This document shows positions 16,808 to 24,626 of a DNA stretch of 64,000 nt, one piece after another. This stretch comes from CALKJU01 sp035326425 (GTDB lineage: Bacteria; Pseudomonadota; Alphaproteobacteria; Geminicoccales; Geminicoccaceae), in assembly GCA_035326425.1 (NCBI GenBank), contig DAOLFG010000019.1, forward strand, positions 1 through 64,000, read 5' to 3'. Position 1 is the stretch's first letter, and each line of letters begins with the position of its first letter. The notes under the pieces were generated by a model that made no database searches, was not told where the DNA came from, and saw only the letters and a program-made list of their open reading frames with translations. Both the position numbers and the translations under genes were made by a program.

Positions 16808-16827
16808 ATACGGTGAGTCATCCGTAT
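16808..16827. promoter_or_regulatory. Inverted repeat upstream of vapB (candidate operator)
   Basis: ATACGG (16808-16813) and CCGTAT (16822-16827) are separated by 8 bases. The repeat lies 13 bases upstream of the vapB start and overlaps the stop codon of the P-type ATPase gene. This is typical of an autoregulatory antitoxin operator. Confidence 0.5.
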
Positions 16828-18710
16828 ATGCGATCGCCGCCGCCGCGGCAAAGGTCAGCGGGGCCGCGCAGCGCCCGCAGCGCGTTGAGGATCACCGAGA
16901 CGTCGATCGCCTCCTGCAGCACGGCTCCCTGCACCGGCGGCAGATGACCCAGGGCCGCCACCGACATGGCGACCAGCGACAGGCCGAGGCCGACGGTCAC
17001 GCTCTGCAGGGCGATCGACCGGGTGCGCCTGGCGATGGCCAGGGCCTCGGCGAGCCGGTCGAGGCGGTCGACGAGCAGCACGACGTCGGCGGCCTCGGAG
17101 GAGGCTGCGGCACCTCGGGCGCCCATCGCCACGCCGACATCGGCGGCCGCCAGGGCCGGCGCGTCGTTGACGCCGTCGCCCACCATCATCACCGGGCCGT
17201 TGGCCCGCTCCGCGACCACGGCCTCGACCTTCGCCCGGGGCGTCAACTCGCCCAGCGCCTTCTCGATACCCAGGCGAGAGGCGACGGAGGCCACCACGTC
17301 GGCCCGGTCACCCGAGGCCAGGACGATGCGACGGACGCCGGCCCTGCGCAGCGAGGCGAGCAGCGCGTCGCTGGTGTGGCGGATCGGATCGGTGAGTGCC
17401 AGCACACCGCGGACCTCTCCATCCACGGCGACCGCGACGGTCGGGGTTCCCCGCGGCAGCCCCGCAGCGATGGTACGCGGGTCGACCCCGCCCGCCCTGG
17501 CCCGCACATAGCCGCCGCCACCGACGACGACGCGACGACCCTCCACCCTGCCCTCGATGCCCGTCCCCGGCTTCTCGACGACATCCTCCGGGCTGGGAAG
17601 GCGCAGACCCCGCGCCCGCGCGGCGTCGACCAGCGCCGCGGCCACGACATGGCCGGAGGCCTGGTCGAGTGAGGCCGCGAGCCGCAGCAGCTCCCGGGCG
17701 TCGAAGCCGCCGATGGTACGAACGTCCGTGAGCGTCGGCTTGCCGGCGGTCAGCGTGCCGGTCTTGTCGAGGACGGCGCTGCGGATGCCGGCCAGGGTCT
17801 CCAGCGCCGCGCCGCTCTTGACCAGCACGCCCGCCTTGGCGGCGCGCGACATGCCGGAGATGATCGCCACCGGCACGGCGAGGATCAGCGGGCAGGGTGT
17901 CGCCACCACCAGCACCGCCAGGGCCCGCAACGGCTCGCCGGAGGCGGCCCAGGCGCCCGCCGCCATGACGAGCGTCACCACCAGGAAGGCGATGGCGTAG
18001 CGGTCGGCGAGACGGACCATCGGCGCCTTGCTCCGCTGTGCCGCCGTGACCAGCCGGACGATGTTGGCATAGGTGCTCTCGGCCGCCGGCCGCAGCACCA
18101 CGAGGTCGAAGGCCGGGCCCACGGAGGTGGCGCCGCTCAGCGCCTCGCCGCCCTGCTGGCGGTGCACCGGCATGGGCTCGCCGGTCAGCGCCGACTCGTC
18201 GAGCACGGCACTCCCGGCCGCGATCCGGCCGTCGACCGGCACGACCTCGCCGTTGCGGACGAGGATGCGGTCTCCGGGCGCCAGGGCGCCGATCGGCACC
18301 TCCCGCAGCCGATCCTCGACATAGCGCATCGCCGTGTGGGCGACCCGGCCGAGCAGTGCCGTCATCTCGCGTCGGGCGCGACCCCGGGCGTAGCTCTCGA
18401 GGCGCTGGCCGCCGGCATACATCAGCGCCACGACATTGCCGGCCAGCGGCTCGCCGAAGGTGAGGGCGGCGGACATCGACAGCGCAGCGATGAGGTCGAG
18501 CCCGAGGTCGCCGCGCCGCAGCGAGGCTGCGATCTGCCAGCCGAGTGCCGCCAGCACCGGCAGCGTGCCGAGCGTCCAGGCGATGGCGGCCAAATCCGCT
18601 CTACCGGCCACAGCGGCGAGCCCACCCGCGGAGAGGCCGGCCAGCGCGACCGCGACGAGCCGGCCGTCCTTGCCGTCGATCAGGCCGCTGACGAGGTCGC
18701 GCGAGAGCAT
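16818..18710 (-). CDS. Heavy-metal P-type ATPase
   Basis: A 630-residue P1B-type ATPase without an N-terminal metal-binding domain. It has about four N-terminal membrane helices, the actuator loop with ESALTGEPMPV, the transmembrane metal site TPCPLILAVPVA (CPL rather than CPC/CPH), phosphorylation motif DKTGTLTAGKP, and hinge VGDGVNDAPALAAADVGVAMG. The family HP locus reads SGHVVA, so the proline is replaced. It would export a divalent or soft metal across the inner membrane; the ion cannot be fixed from this motif. It separates two parts of the H4MPT gene run and has a palindrome upstream. Confidence 0.85.
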   Translation of the reverse strand: MLSRDLVSGLIDGKDGRLVAVALAGLSAGGLAAVAGRADLAAIAWTLGTLPVLAALGWQIAASLRRGDLGLDLIAALSMSAALTFGEPLAGNVVALMYAGGQRLESYARGRARREMTALLGRVAHTAMRYVEDRLREVPIGALAPGDRILVRNGEVVPVDGRIAAGSAVLDESALTGEPMPVHRQQGGEALSGATSVGPAFDLVVLRPAAESTYANIVRLVTAAQRSKAPMVRLADRYAIAFLVVTLVMAAGAWAASGEPLRALAVLVVATPCPLILAVPVAIISGMSRAAKAGVLVKSGAALETLAGIRSAVLDKTGTLTAGKPTLTDVRTIGGFDARELLRLAASLDQASGHVVAAALVDAARARGLRLPSPEDVVEKPGTGIEGRVEGRRVVVGGGGYVRARAGGVDPRTIAAGLPRGTPTVAVAVDGEVRGVLALTDPIRHTSDALLASLRRAGVRRIVLASGDRADVVASVASRLGIEKALGELTPRAKVEAVVAERANGPVMMVGDGVNDAPALAAADVGVAMGARGAAASSEAADVVLLVDRLDRLAEALAIARRTRSIALQSVTVGLGLSLVAMSVAALGHLPPVQGAVLQEAIDVSVILNALRALRGPADLCRGGGDRIYG

Positions 18711-18754
18711 GCCGAGCCAGAACGTGTGCGTCTGGCTCCGGCTTAACTTATTAT

Positions 18755-18767
18755 TAGAATAATTCTA
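18755..18767. promoter_or_regulatory. A+T-rich palindrome upstream of the P-type ATPase
   Basis: TAGAAT-A-ATTCTA (18755-18767) is a perfect 6-1-6 inverted repeat in an A+T-rich patch 45 bases upstream of the ATPase start, in the short gap after the flavoprotein stop. It is suited to a metal-sensing repressor of the ArsR/SmtB or Fur kind; no such regulator gene is adjacent. Confidence 0.4.
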
Positions 18768-18782
18768 GTTTATTCTGACCGA

Positions 18783-19349
18783 TCAGGGCCCCGCCGCCTC
18801 GGCGAGCCTCGTCGACACCGCCGCGCGCAGCCCCTCCATGTCCTCGACGACGGTGGTCTCCTCGAAGGCCTTCAACCGCTCGGTGTTGTCGAGGTCGACG
18901 CGCCGCGGCCAGAGGCGGACCATGCGGTCGGGGGCCATGGTGTCGTGCACCGGCTTCGTGTCGCAGGCATAGACGATGACCGGCACACGGCATTTGCCGG
19001 CCTGGGCGAAGACATTGGTGACCAGCGTGTCGGAGATACCGGCGACGCATTTCGCCACCGTGTTCGAGGTCGCCGGCGCCACCACCAGGGTGTGGTACCA
19101 GCCGTGATAGAACCGGCCGACCGGCGCTGCCGACGCCGAGGTGTCGCGGATGAGGCGGATCTCCGGCGGGAAAGGGTCGCGGTCCTTGGTGTACATGAAG
19201 ATGACCTCGGCCGCGGCCCTGGACAGGAACACGTCCATCTCGCCGATCGAGCGCATCAGGTCGAGGCATTCGACGAAGTCGTGGCCGGAGCCGGTGAGCG
19301 CCCAGGCGAGCCGGGGCCGGCGGGGTGGCTTCTCGTCGTCGGTGGTCAT
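18783..19349 (-). CDS. Flavoprotein, AfpA / dihydromethanopterin reductase-like
   Basis: A 188-residue protein of the flavoprotein family (PF02441 type). It has the FMN-binding core LAWALTGSGHDFVECLDLM, the loop VVAPATSNTVAKCVAGISDTLVTN and PVIVYACD. Homologues in methylotrophs (afpA region) and the acceptor-type dihydromethanopterin reductase reduce the pterin to tetrahydromethanopterin. I chose MTTDDEKPP at 19349, which overlaps the PIN toxin stop as ATGA. The gene is therefore coupled to a toxin gene rather than to its pathway partners. H4MPT assignment rests on family and neighbours. Confidence 0.75.
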   Translation of the reverse strand: MTTDDEKPPRRPRLAWALTGSGHDFVECLDLMRSIGEMDVFLSRAAAEVIFMYTKDRDPFPPEIRLIRDTSASAAPVGRFYHGWYHTLVVAPATSNTVAKCVAGISDTLVTNVFAQAGKCRVPVIVYACDTKPVHDTMAPDRMVRLWPRRVDLDNTERLKAFEETTVVEDMEGLRAAVSTRLAEAAGP

Positions 19350-19792
19350 GCGAGGCCGAGCCGCTGCCGGCCTGCCGGCTCGAAGGGATTGACCAGGGTG
19401 ACACCGCCGAGGCGACGTCCCGCCTGCATATCCTCGGTCACCAGCAGCGTGGCACCGACACGTTCGCACACGGCCCAGATCATCGCGTCCCAGAAGCTCA
19501 GGCCATGTGCTTCGCTGGCCGCCATCGCCGGACCGAGGTCCGCCTCGGCATAGGGCTCGATGCGGGCGGTGCGTCGCCAGCCGTCGATGAAGCCGCGGGT
19601 CTCCTCTCGGCTGCGGCGTAGCTTCCGCGTGCGGACGAAGTAGAACTCGCCCAGCGCCTGCAGCGGGATGAGCGCATCCCCGCGGATGATCGCCTGGGCT
19701 ATGACCGAGGTGGCGAGACGATGCCGCTCATTCTGGCTCCTGTCCGACGCGTAGATCAGGATGTTCGAATCGAAGCAGACTGTCTCGCTCAT
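19346..19792 (-). CDS. PIN-domain toxin of a Phd/PIN module
   Basis: A 148-residue PIN protein: MSETVCFDSNILIYASDRSQNERH carries the first catalytic Asp, QALGEFYFV the Glu, LSFWDAMIWAV and LLVTEDMQ the remaining acids, and it ends in VTLVNPFEP. It closely resembles the PIN protein at 41988-42449. Its start lies 65 bases inside the antitoxin gene, an unusually deep overlap, and its stop overlaps the flavoprotein ATG. Confidence 0.82.
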   Translation of the reverse strand: MSETVCFDSNILIYASDRSQNERHRLATSVIAQAIIRGDALIPLQALGEFYFVRTRKLRRSREETRGFIDGWRRTARIEPYAEADLGPAMAASEAHGLSFWDAMIWAVCERVGATLLVTEDMQAGRRLGGVTLVNPFEPAGRQRLGLA

Positions 19793-20024
19793 GCATCTCG
19801 TCGCGGGTGAAGTGGCGAGCGCCGATGGCCGGAGCGTTGCGCATCAGCTCGAGGATCTCCTCGATCGCCTTCTGCTTCTCGGGGTCGACCGCTGGCGGCT
19901 TCCAGGGCGAAAGGACGGCCACGGGCGTACCGCGGCGGGTGATGACGATCTCCTGGCCGGCGGCGGCCTCGGCCAGCAGCGAGGAGAAGGCGTGGTTGGC
20001 TTCGCGGGCGGAAACGGTGCGCAA
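19728..20024 (-). CDS. Phd/YefM-type antitoxin
   Basis: About 98 residues. From the TTG at 20024 it reads (Met)RTVSAREANHAFSSLLAEA, the Phd/YefM N-terminal fold, then GQEIVITRRGTPVAVLSP and a helical toxin-binding tail. The TTG start is chosen because the family begins within one or two residues of TVSAREAN; no ATG is available. The last 65 bases overlap the toxin gene in another frame. An ATGTAG/CTACAT inverted repeat lies 14 bases upstream. It is very similar to the antitoxin at 41725-42000. Confidence 0.72.
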   Translation of the reverse strand: MRTVSAREANHAFSSLLAEAAAGQEIVITRRGTPVAVLSPWKPPAVDPEKQKAIEEILELMRNAPAIGARHFTRDEMHERDSLLRFEHPDLRVGQEPE

Positions 20025-20037
20025 CGTTCGACACTCG

Positions 20038-20058
20038 ATGTAGGTTCGATCACTACAT
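20038..20058. promoter_or_regulatory. Inverted repeat upstream of the Phd antitoxin
   Basis: ATGTAG (20038-20043), 9 bases, CTACAT (20053-20058); a second overlapping palindrome CACTACATAGTG spans 20051-20062. The TGTAG/CTACA half-sites also occur upstream of the related antitoxin at 41725, so this is a probable operator. It overlaps the 3' end of the kinase gene. Confidence 0.55.
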
Positions 20059-20595
20059 AGTGGTCGCGGACGCCGCCGGCAACGGCTGCGAGCGGTGGAG
20101 GATCCGCACCTCGCCGGCATAGCCCGGCCGCAGCCGGGCGAAGGCGGCGTCGACCAGGTCGGCGGCCGCCTCGCCGCCGGATTTCACGAGGATCAGCCGG
20201 CGGGCCCGCAGCCGCATCGCCAGGATCAGCGCCAGGCTGTCCGAGGTGACGTCCCACGACGCCTCGATGGTCTCGTCGCGGCCGATCATGGCCCATGGCA
20301 GCCAGATCGCCGGAGCCACCGTGGCAGCGATCTCGGCCTCGCTCTCCACCAGCCGCAGCCGCGGCTCCAGCGAGGCCATCAGCAGGCCGTACTGCTGCAT
20401 GGCGAGGATGGCCATCCGGTGCGCCGCCAGCTCGTCGAAGCCGATGGCGGCCTGCGCCTCGCGCACGGCATCGGCGAACGGGCCGCCGCCCGGCACCACG
20501 AGATGGCCGGGTGCCTCGGCCAGCTCGGCCAGCCAGCGGCGCAGCTCGGGTGCGTCGATCAGGCTGCCGCCGAGCTTGACGATGGTGATGTCCAT
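20053..20595 (-). CDS. Amino acid kinase-family protein (MfnE-like)
   Basis: A 180-residue short amino acid kinase fold: MDITIVKLGGSLID (phosphate-binding Lys and Gly loop), HLVVPGGGPFADAVREAQ and DVTSDSLALILAMRLRARRLILVKSGG. Small proteins of this type accompany tetrahydromethanopterin/methylofuran genes in methylotrophs; the archaeal relative MfnE phosphorylates an aminomethyl-furan intermediate. That role is likely but inferred. It starts only 17 bases from the divergent DHPS gene. It precedes the Phd antitoxin by 28 bases on the same strand. Confidence 0.72.
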   Translation of the reverse strand: MDITIVKLGGSLIDAPELRRWLAELAEAPGHLVVPGGGPFADAVREAQAAIGFDELAAHRMAILAMQQYGLLMASLEPRLRLVESEAEIAATVAPAIWLPWAMIGRDETIEASWDVTSDSLALILAMRLRARRLILVKSGGEAAADLVDAAFARLRPGYAGEVRILHRSQPLPAASATTM

Positions 20596-20612
20596 GGCCG
20601 CAGGATAGCGCC

Positions 20613-21461
20613 ATGCCTTCCACCGCACTCGACCTTCTGCCGCCGTCCGCGCCCTGGATCATGGGCGTGCTCAACGTCACGCCCGACAGCTTCTCCGACG
20701 GCGGCCGGTACGCGGCGGTCGATGCCGCCGTCGTCCAGGCCCGGACGATGCTGGCCGAAGGCGCCTGCTGCCTGGACATCGGCGGCGAGGCGACCTCCCC
20801 CGGCACGGCACCGCTCGACGCCGCCGAGGAGCTGGCGCGGATCGAGCCGATCGTGGCGCGGCTGGCTGGCGAGGCGGTGCTGTCGATCGATACCTATCAT
20901 GCTTCGACCGCGGCGCGCTGCCTGGAGCTGGGGGCGAGGATCGTCAACGACGTCTCGGCCTTGCGCGCCGATCCGGCGATGGCGGACGTGGTCCGCGAGC
21001 ATGCGGCCGTGCTGGTGATGATGCACGCCAAGGACGGACCCCTGCCGCATGCCAGCGACCGGCCGAGGTACTATGGCGACGTCGTGCGCGAGATCGGCGA
21101 CTTTCTGCAGGAACGCGTCGATCACGCGCTGGCTCGGGGCATCCGGCCCGAGCGCCTGGTGCTGGACCCCGGATGGGGCCGCTTCGTCAGCCTGGATCCC
21201 GCCCACAGCTTCGAGCTGCTGCGGCGCTTCGACGAGCTGGCGGAGCGCTTCCACCCGATTCCGCTGCTGGTCGGCACCTCGCGAAAGGGCTTCCTCGGCG
21301 TGCCGATGGCCGACCGCGACCCGGTCTCGCAGCTCACGGCCCTTGCCGCCATCGGTCGTGGCGCGCGGTTCGTCCGCACCCATGCGCCGAGGATGATGTG
21401 TCAGTTCCTCGACACGGCCGGCAAGGCAGGGCTCACGCCGGTTTGGCCGCCGGCACCTTGA
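20613..21461 (+). CDS. Divergent dihydropteroate synthase paralogue
   Basis: A 282-residue DHPS: MGVLNVTPDSFSDGGRY, DIGGEATSPGTAPLDAAEEL, VLSIDTYHAST, IVNDVSALRADP, VLDPGWGRFVSLDP, VGTSRKGFLGV and FVRTHAPRMM. The family fold is clear, but several substrate-contact motifs differ from the canonical enzyme at 56882-57937: ESTRPG is EATSPG, the K-bearing DPG.GF.K is DPGWGRFVS, and RVHD is RTHA. It may therefore use a different aminobenzene substrate, for example in H4MPT synthesis, given its position beside that cluster. This is inference. Its end overlaps the convergent RraA-like gene by 29 bases. Confidence 0.75.
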   Translation: MPSTALDLLPPSAPWIMGVLNVTPDSFSDGGRYAAVDAAVVQARTMLAEGACCLDIGGEATSPGTAPLDAAEELARIEPIVARLAGEAVLSIDTYHASTAARCLELGARIVNDVSALRADPAMADVVREHAAVLVMMHAKDGPLPHASDRPRYYGDVVREIGDFLQERVDHALARGIRPERLVLDPGWGRFVSLDPAHSFELLRRFDELAERFHPIPLLVGTSRKGFLGVPMADRDPVSQLTALAAIGRGARFVRTHAPRMMCQFLDTAGKAGLTPVWPPAP

Positions 21462-22104
21462 ACACCTCGACCGTGCTGCGCCCCTGCGCCAGCACGGCTT
21501 CCCACTCGGCCTCGGCGCGCGTCATCGCCTGGGCGGCCGCCAGCCGCTTCTCGGCCTCGGCAGCGGGGATCACGACCAGCCCGTCGTCGTCGCCGAGAAC
21601 GATGTCGCCGGGCGTCACCTCGATGCCGCCGAAGGCGACCGTGCGGTTCACGGCACCCCACTCCATCGATGCCGGCCCGCGGGGCGTGTTGCCGCGCGCG
21701 AACACCGGGAAATCGCTCCACCTCGCCAGCGTGCCGACGTCGCGCACCGCACCGTCGACCACGACGCCGGCGATGCCTTTGAGGCGTGCCGAGCCCGAGA
21801 GGAGCTCGCCGATCATGGCCCGGTCGAGCCGGCCGCCGGCGTCGACCACGATCACGTCGCCCTGCCCCGCCACGTCGATGGCATGATGCACCGGCCCGTA
21901 GTCGCCTGGCTCGCACCAGGCGGTGACGGCCCGGCCGCAGAGGCGGCGGGCATCGCCGAAAGGCCGCAGCGGGCGGATCGCCGGGTCGACCAGGGTATGA
22001 CTCTGGAACAGGTCGGTGGCGATGGTCACCGGCACCGCCGCCCAGGCCTCGACGAGCGAGGGCGGCAGCGGCCGCGGCGAGAGTCGATGGACGAGCGTCG
22101 GCAC
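21433..22104 (-). CDS. RraA-like / HMG-aldolase family protein
   Basis: A 223-residue protein of the RraA-like fold that includes 4-hydroxy-4-methyl-2-oxoglutarate aldolases and RNase E inhibitor RraA. Visible are GDVIVVDAGGRLDRAMIGELLSGSARLKGIAGVVVDGAVRD, the core of the family active site, and VTPGDIVLGDDDGLVVIP near the end. The GTG at 22104 is preceded by GGGAGG with 7-base spacing, which fixes the start better than a longer ATG frame. The true substrate is unknown. Confidence 0.75.
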   Translation of the reverse strand: MPTLVHRLSPRPLPPSLVEAWAAVPVTIATDLFQSHTLVDPAIRPLRPFGDARRLCGRAVTAWCEPGDYGPVHHAIDVAGQGDVIVVDAGGRLDRAMIGELLSGSARLKGIAGVVVDGAVRDVGTLARWSDFPVFARGNTPRGPASMEWGAVNRTVAFGGIEVTPGDIVLGDDDGLVVIPAAEAEKRLAAAQAMTRAEAEWEAVLAQGRSTVEVFKVPAAKPA

Positions 22105-22221
22105 CAGCGCGCCTCCCAGCACGAAAAGGGCGTTCCACCGCCAGCCTTGTTGTGCCAAGCCTGACCGCGGCGCGGCGACAGCATGGCCCAGGCCGCCCGG
22201 CGCCAACAAGGAGGAACCGAG

Positions 22222-22818
22222 ATGCTACGCAGCCTGTCGCGGCTGGCCCTGATCGCCGCCACGCTCGCCCCGGGCGTCGCCCTTGCCCACACCGGCGTCG
22301 GCGACACGGGTGGCTTCGTCCACGGCTTCGCCCATCCGATCGGCGGCCTCGATCACGTGCTGGCCATGGTGTTGGTCGGCGTGTTCGCATGGCAGCTGGG
22401 CGGCCGGGCGCTCTGGCTGGTGCCTTCGGCGTTCGTGGCCGTGATGGCGCTGGGCGGCGTGCTGGGCTTCGCGGGCGTGGCCGTGCCCTTCGTCGAGGTC
22501 GGCATAGCACTTTCCGTCGTCGTGCTGGGGGCGGTGGTCGCCTTCGGCTTCAAGGCGCCCGTGGCCGTGGCGATGGGGCTCGCGGGCTTGTTCGCGGTGT
22601 TCCACGGCCATGCCCACGGTGCCGAGATGCCCGAGACGGTGGCGGGTGCCGCCTACGGGCTCGGCTTCATGCTCGGCACGGCGCTGCTGCATCTGGTCGG
22701 CATCGGCATGGGCTATGCCGTCGGTAGCCTGGGCGACCGCTATGGCCAGGTCGTGACCCGTGCGGCCGGCGGTGTGGCAGCCCTCGCCGGTGTCGCCATC
22801 CTCACCGGAATCCTCTGA
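22222..22818 (+). CDS. hupE: HupE/UreJ-family metal permease
   Basis: A 198-residue membrane protein with a cleavable signal (LALIAATLAPGVALAH) and about six further helices. The family His motifs are present: HGFAHPIGGLDHVLAMVLVGVFAWQLGG and LFAVFHGHAHGAEMPE. HupE/UreJ proteins admit nickel or cobalt for hydrogenase, urease or B12; no such enzyme gene is nearby, so the need it serves is unclear. It has an excellent AAGGAGG ribosome site. Confidence 0.85.
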   Translation: MLRSLSRLALIAATLAPGVALAHTGVGDTGGFVHGFAHPIGGLDHVLAMVLVGVFAWQLGGRALWLVPSAFVAVMALGGVLGFAGVAVPFVEVGIALSVVVLGAVVAFGFKAPVAVAMGLAGLFAVFHGHAHGAEMPETVAGAAYGLGFMLGTALLHLVGIGMGYAVGSLGDRYGQVVTRAAGGVAALAGVAILTGIL

Positions 22819-22826
22819 TTCTCCGC

Positions 22827-22848
22827 GGGGTCGGCTACCGCCGGCCCC
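22827..22848. terminator. Hairpin between convergent hupE and BKACE genes
   Basis: GGGGTCGGC (22827-22835), loop TACC, GCCGGCCCC (22840-22848): nine pairs with one G-T wobble, located exactly between the two stops. There is no T-tract. Confidence 0.5.
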
Positions 22849-22849
22849 G

Positions 22850-23785
22850 TCAGAACTTCACCTTGTCGCCGCCTTTCAGCGCCAGAATCTCGCGCGCCTC
22901 GTCGGGGGTGGCGATCTCGAGCGAGAGATCCTCGCAGATGCGGCGGATCTTCTCGACCTGCTCGGCGTTCGAGCGCGCCAGCCTGCCCTTGCCGATGTAG
23001 AGCGAATCCTCGAGGCCGACGCGCACGCTGCCGCCCATGATGGCGGCCTGTGTGGTGAAGGCCATCTGGTGGCGGCCGGCGGCCAGCACCGAGAACACGT
23101 AGTCGTCGCCGAACAGCTTGTCGGCGGTCTCCTTCATGTGGACGAGATGCGCCGGATCCGGGCCGATCCCGCCCAGGATGCCGAAGATGAACTGCAGGAA
23201 GATCGGCGGCTTCAGCCGGCCGGTCTGGTAGAAATAGTGCGTGTTGTAGAGGTGGCCGACGTCGTAGCACTCGTGCTCGAACTTGACACCGCGCTTGTCG
23301 GCCAGCTCGGTGATCACATAGTCGATGGTCTTGAAGGTGTTGGGAAAGATGTGGTCGTCGGTACGCAGCAGGTAGGGCTTCTCCCAGTCGTGCTTCCAGC
23401 TGTCGTAGCGCCTCGCGGCATTGAAGATGGCGAAGTTCATCGAGCCCATGTTGAGCGAGGTGACCTCGGGCTCGGCGCGGATCGCGGCGGCGATGCGCTC
23501 GTCCATGGTCATGCCCATGCCGCCGCCGGTGGTGATGTTGAGCACGGCGTCGCAGCCCTGCTTGATGCGCGGCAGGAACTGCATGAACAGCTCGGGATCG
23601 GGCGAAGGAGCGCCCGTGCCCGGGTCACGCGCGTGCAGGTGGATGATCGCCGCACCCGCCTCGGCCGCCTCGATCGAGGCGTGGGCGATCTCGGTCGGCG
23701 TGATGGGCAGCGCGTCCGACATGGTCGGCGTGTGGATGGCGCCGGTGATGGCGCAGGAGATGATGACCTTCGACTGCTTAGCCAT
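22850..23785 (-). CDS. 3-keto-5-aminohexanoate cleavage enzyme family (BKACE)
   Basis: A 311-residue protein of the BKACE (DUF849) zinc TIM-barrel family, which splits beta-keto acids with acetyl-CoA. The metal-site HLHARDP lies near residue 50, followed by VLNITTGGGMGMTMDERIAAA, MGSMNF, ECYDVGHLYN and VRVGLEDSLYIGKGRLA. Substrates vary widely within the family, and this member cannot be assigned. It begins 11 bases after the folK stop on the same strand and is probably in that operon. Confidence 0.83.
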   Translation of the reverse strand: MAKQSKVIISCAITGAIHTPTMSDALPITPTEIAHASIEAAEAGAAIIHLHARDPGTGAPSPDPELFMQFLPRIKQGCDAVLNITTGGGMGMTMDERIAAAIRAEPEVTSLNMGSMNFAIFNAARRYDSWKHDWEKPYLLRTDDHIFPNTFKTIDYVITELADKRGVKFEHECYDVGHLYNTHYFYQTGRLKPPIFLQFIFGILGGIGPDPAHLVHMKETADKLFGDDYVFSVLAAGRHQMAFTTQAAIMGGSVRVGLEDSLYIGKGRLARSNAEQVEKIRRICEDLSLEIATPDEAREILALKGGDKVKF

Positions 23786-23796
23786 GTCTGCTCCGT

Positions 23797-24282
23797 TCAG
23801 GCGAGATCCGCCAGCAGCTCGCGCGCCGTCCGGCCGAGGCGGGGGTGTCGCCAATCGGGCCAGATTTCGGCGAGCGGGCCCAGCACGAAGTCGCGCTGGT
23901 GCATGCGGGGGTGTGGAAGGACCAGCCCCGACCCGTCGCGCGTCTCGTCGCCGAAGGCGATGAGGTCGAGGTCGATGATCCTGGGCTGCCAGGGCAGAGT
24001 CTCGACGGCACGGTCGCGTCCGAGCGCGCGCTCGACGGCGTGCAGGCCGGCCAGCGTGGCCTCGGGCCCGAGCCCGGTGTCGACCAGCACGACGCCGTTG
24101 AGATAGGGCGGGTGCTCGCGCACCGGATCGTCGGGATGGACGAGGGCCGGCGTCCGCCGCCATGCCGAGCGCGCCACGAGCTTTCCGACGTCGCGGCCGA
24201 TCAGCTCCAGCGCCCTGGCGAAGGTGGCGGCCGGATCGCCCAGATTGGCGCCCAGCGCCACGACCGCTCGGCTCAGAAGCAT
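23797..24282 (-). CDS. folK: Hydroxymethyl-dihydropterin pyrophosphokinase
   Basis: A 161-residue HPPK. It transfers pyrophosphate from ATP to 6-hydroxymethyl-7,8-dihydropterin before the DHPS step. Motifs: VVALGANLGDP at the N-terminus, HPPYLNGVVLVDT, and the metal/ATP signature WQPRIIDLDLIAFGDE followed by LPHPRMHQRDFVLGPL. Length and motifs are normal. Its start overlaps the preceding exported-protein gene by 10 bases, an unexpected operon partner for a pteridine enzyme. Confidence 0.9.
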   Translation of the reverse strand: MLLSRAVVALGANLGDPAATFARALELIGRDVGKLVARSAWRRTPALVHPDDPVREHPPYLNGVVLVDTGLGPEATLAGLHAVERALGRDRAVETLPWQPRIIDLDLIAFGDETRDGSGLVLPHPRMHQRDFVLGPLAEIWPDWRHPRLGRTARELLADLA

Positions 24283-24626
24283 TTGTTGTCGGCTTCGACC
24301 TGGGCGTTGCGCACCTTGTCGACCATCAGCTGCGCCCAGGGCGAGCTGCGGTACATGCCGATGCGCGGATCGCCGCTCGGCACCTGCTGGAGTCGCAGGA
24401 CCGTCTCGGCCTCCACATACTCGCCATAGGGCACCTTGCCGGCGATATGGTCGATCGAGCAGGAGCAGCGACGCAGCGCGTCGGGCGTGCCGCCGTTCGA
24501 GGCCATGCAGGCGAGCACGTAGTCGGCCAGCGCCTCGGTGGGGTAGTCGGCGGGTGCGGCGAGGCCCGGCGAGGCGAGGCCGACCACCAGGACCGGCGCC
24601 AGCCATGCCGCTGTCAGCCGGCTCAT
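24273..24626 (-). CDS. Small exported cysteine-containing protein
   Basis: A 117-residue protein with a signal peptide (MSRLTAAWLAPVLVVGLASPGLAA) and a mature part with four cysteines (YVLACMAS, LRRCSCSIDHIA, NKCF at the very end). No known domain is recognised. The start overlaps the previous gene's stop as ATGA, and its 3' end overlaps folK. Disulfide-bonded periplasmic role likely. Confidence 0.65.
   Translation of the reverse strand: MSRLTAAWLAPVLVVGLASPGLAAPADYPTEALADYVLACMASNGGTPDALRRCSCSIDHIAGKVPYGEYVEAETVLRLQQVPSGDPRIGMYRSSPWAQLMVDKVRNAQVEADNKCF

Noticed and set aside
21433..22209. Longer N-terminus for the RraA-like protein
   Set aside because: The GTG at 22104 has a perfect GGGAGG site and gives family length; the extra residues overlap the leader of hupE without conserved features.
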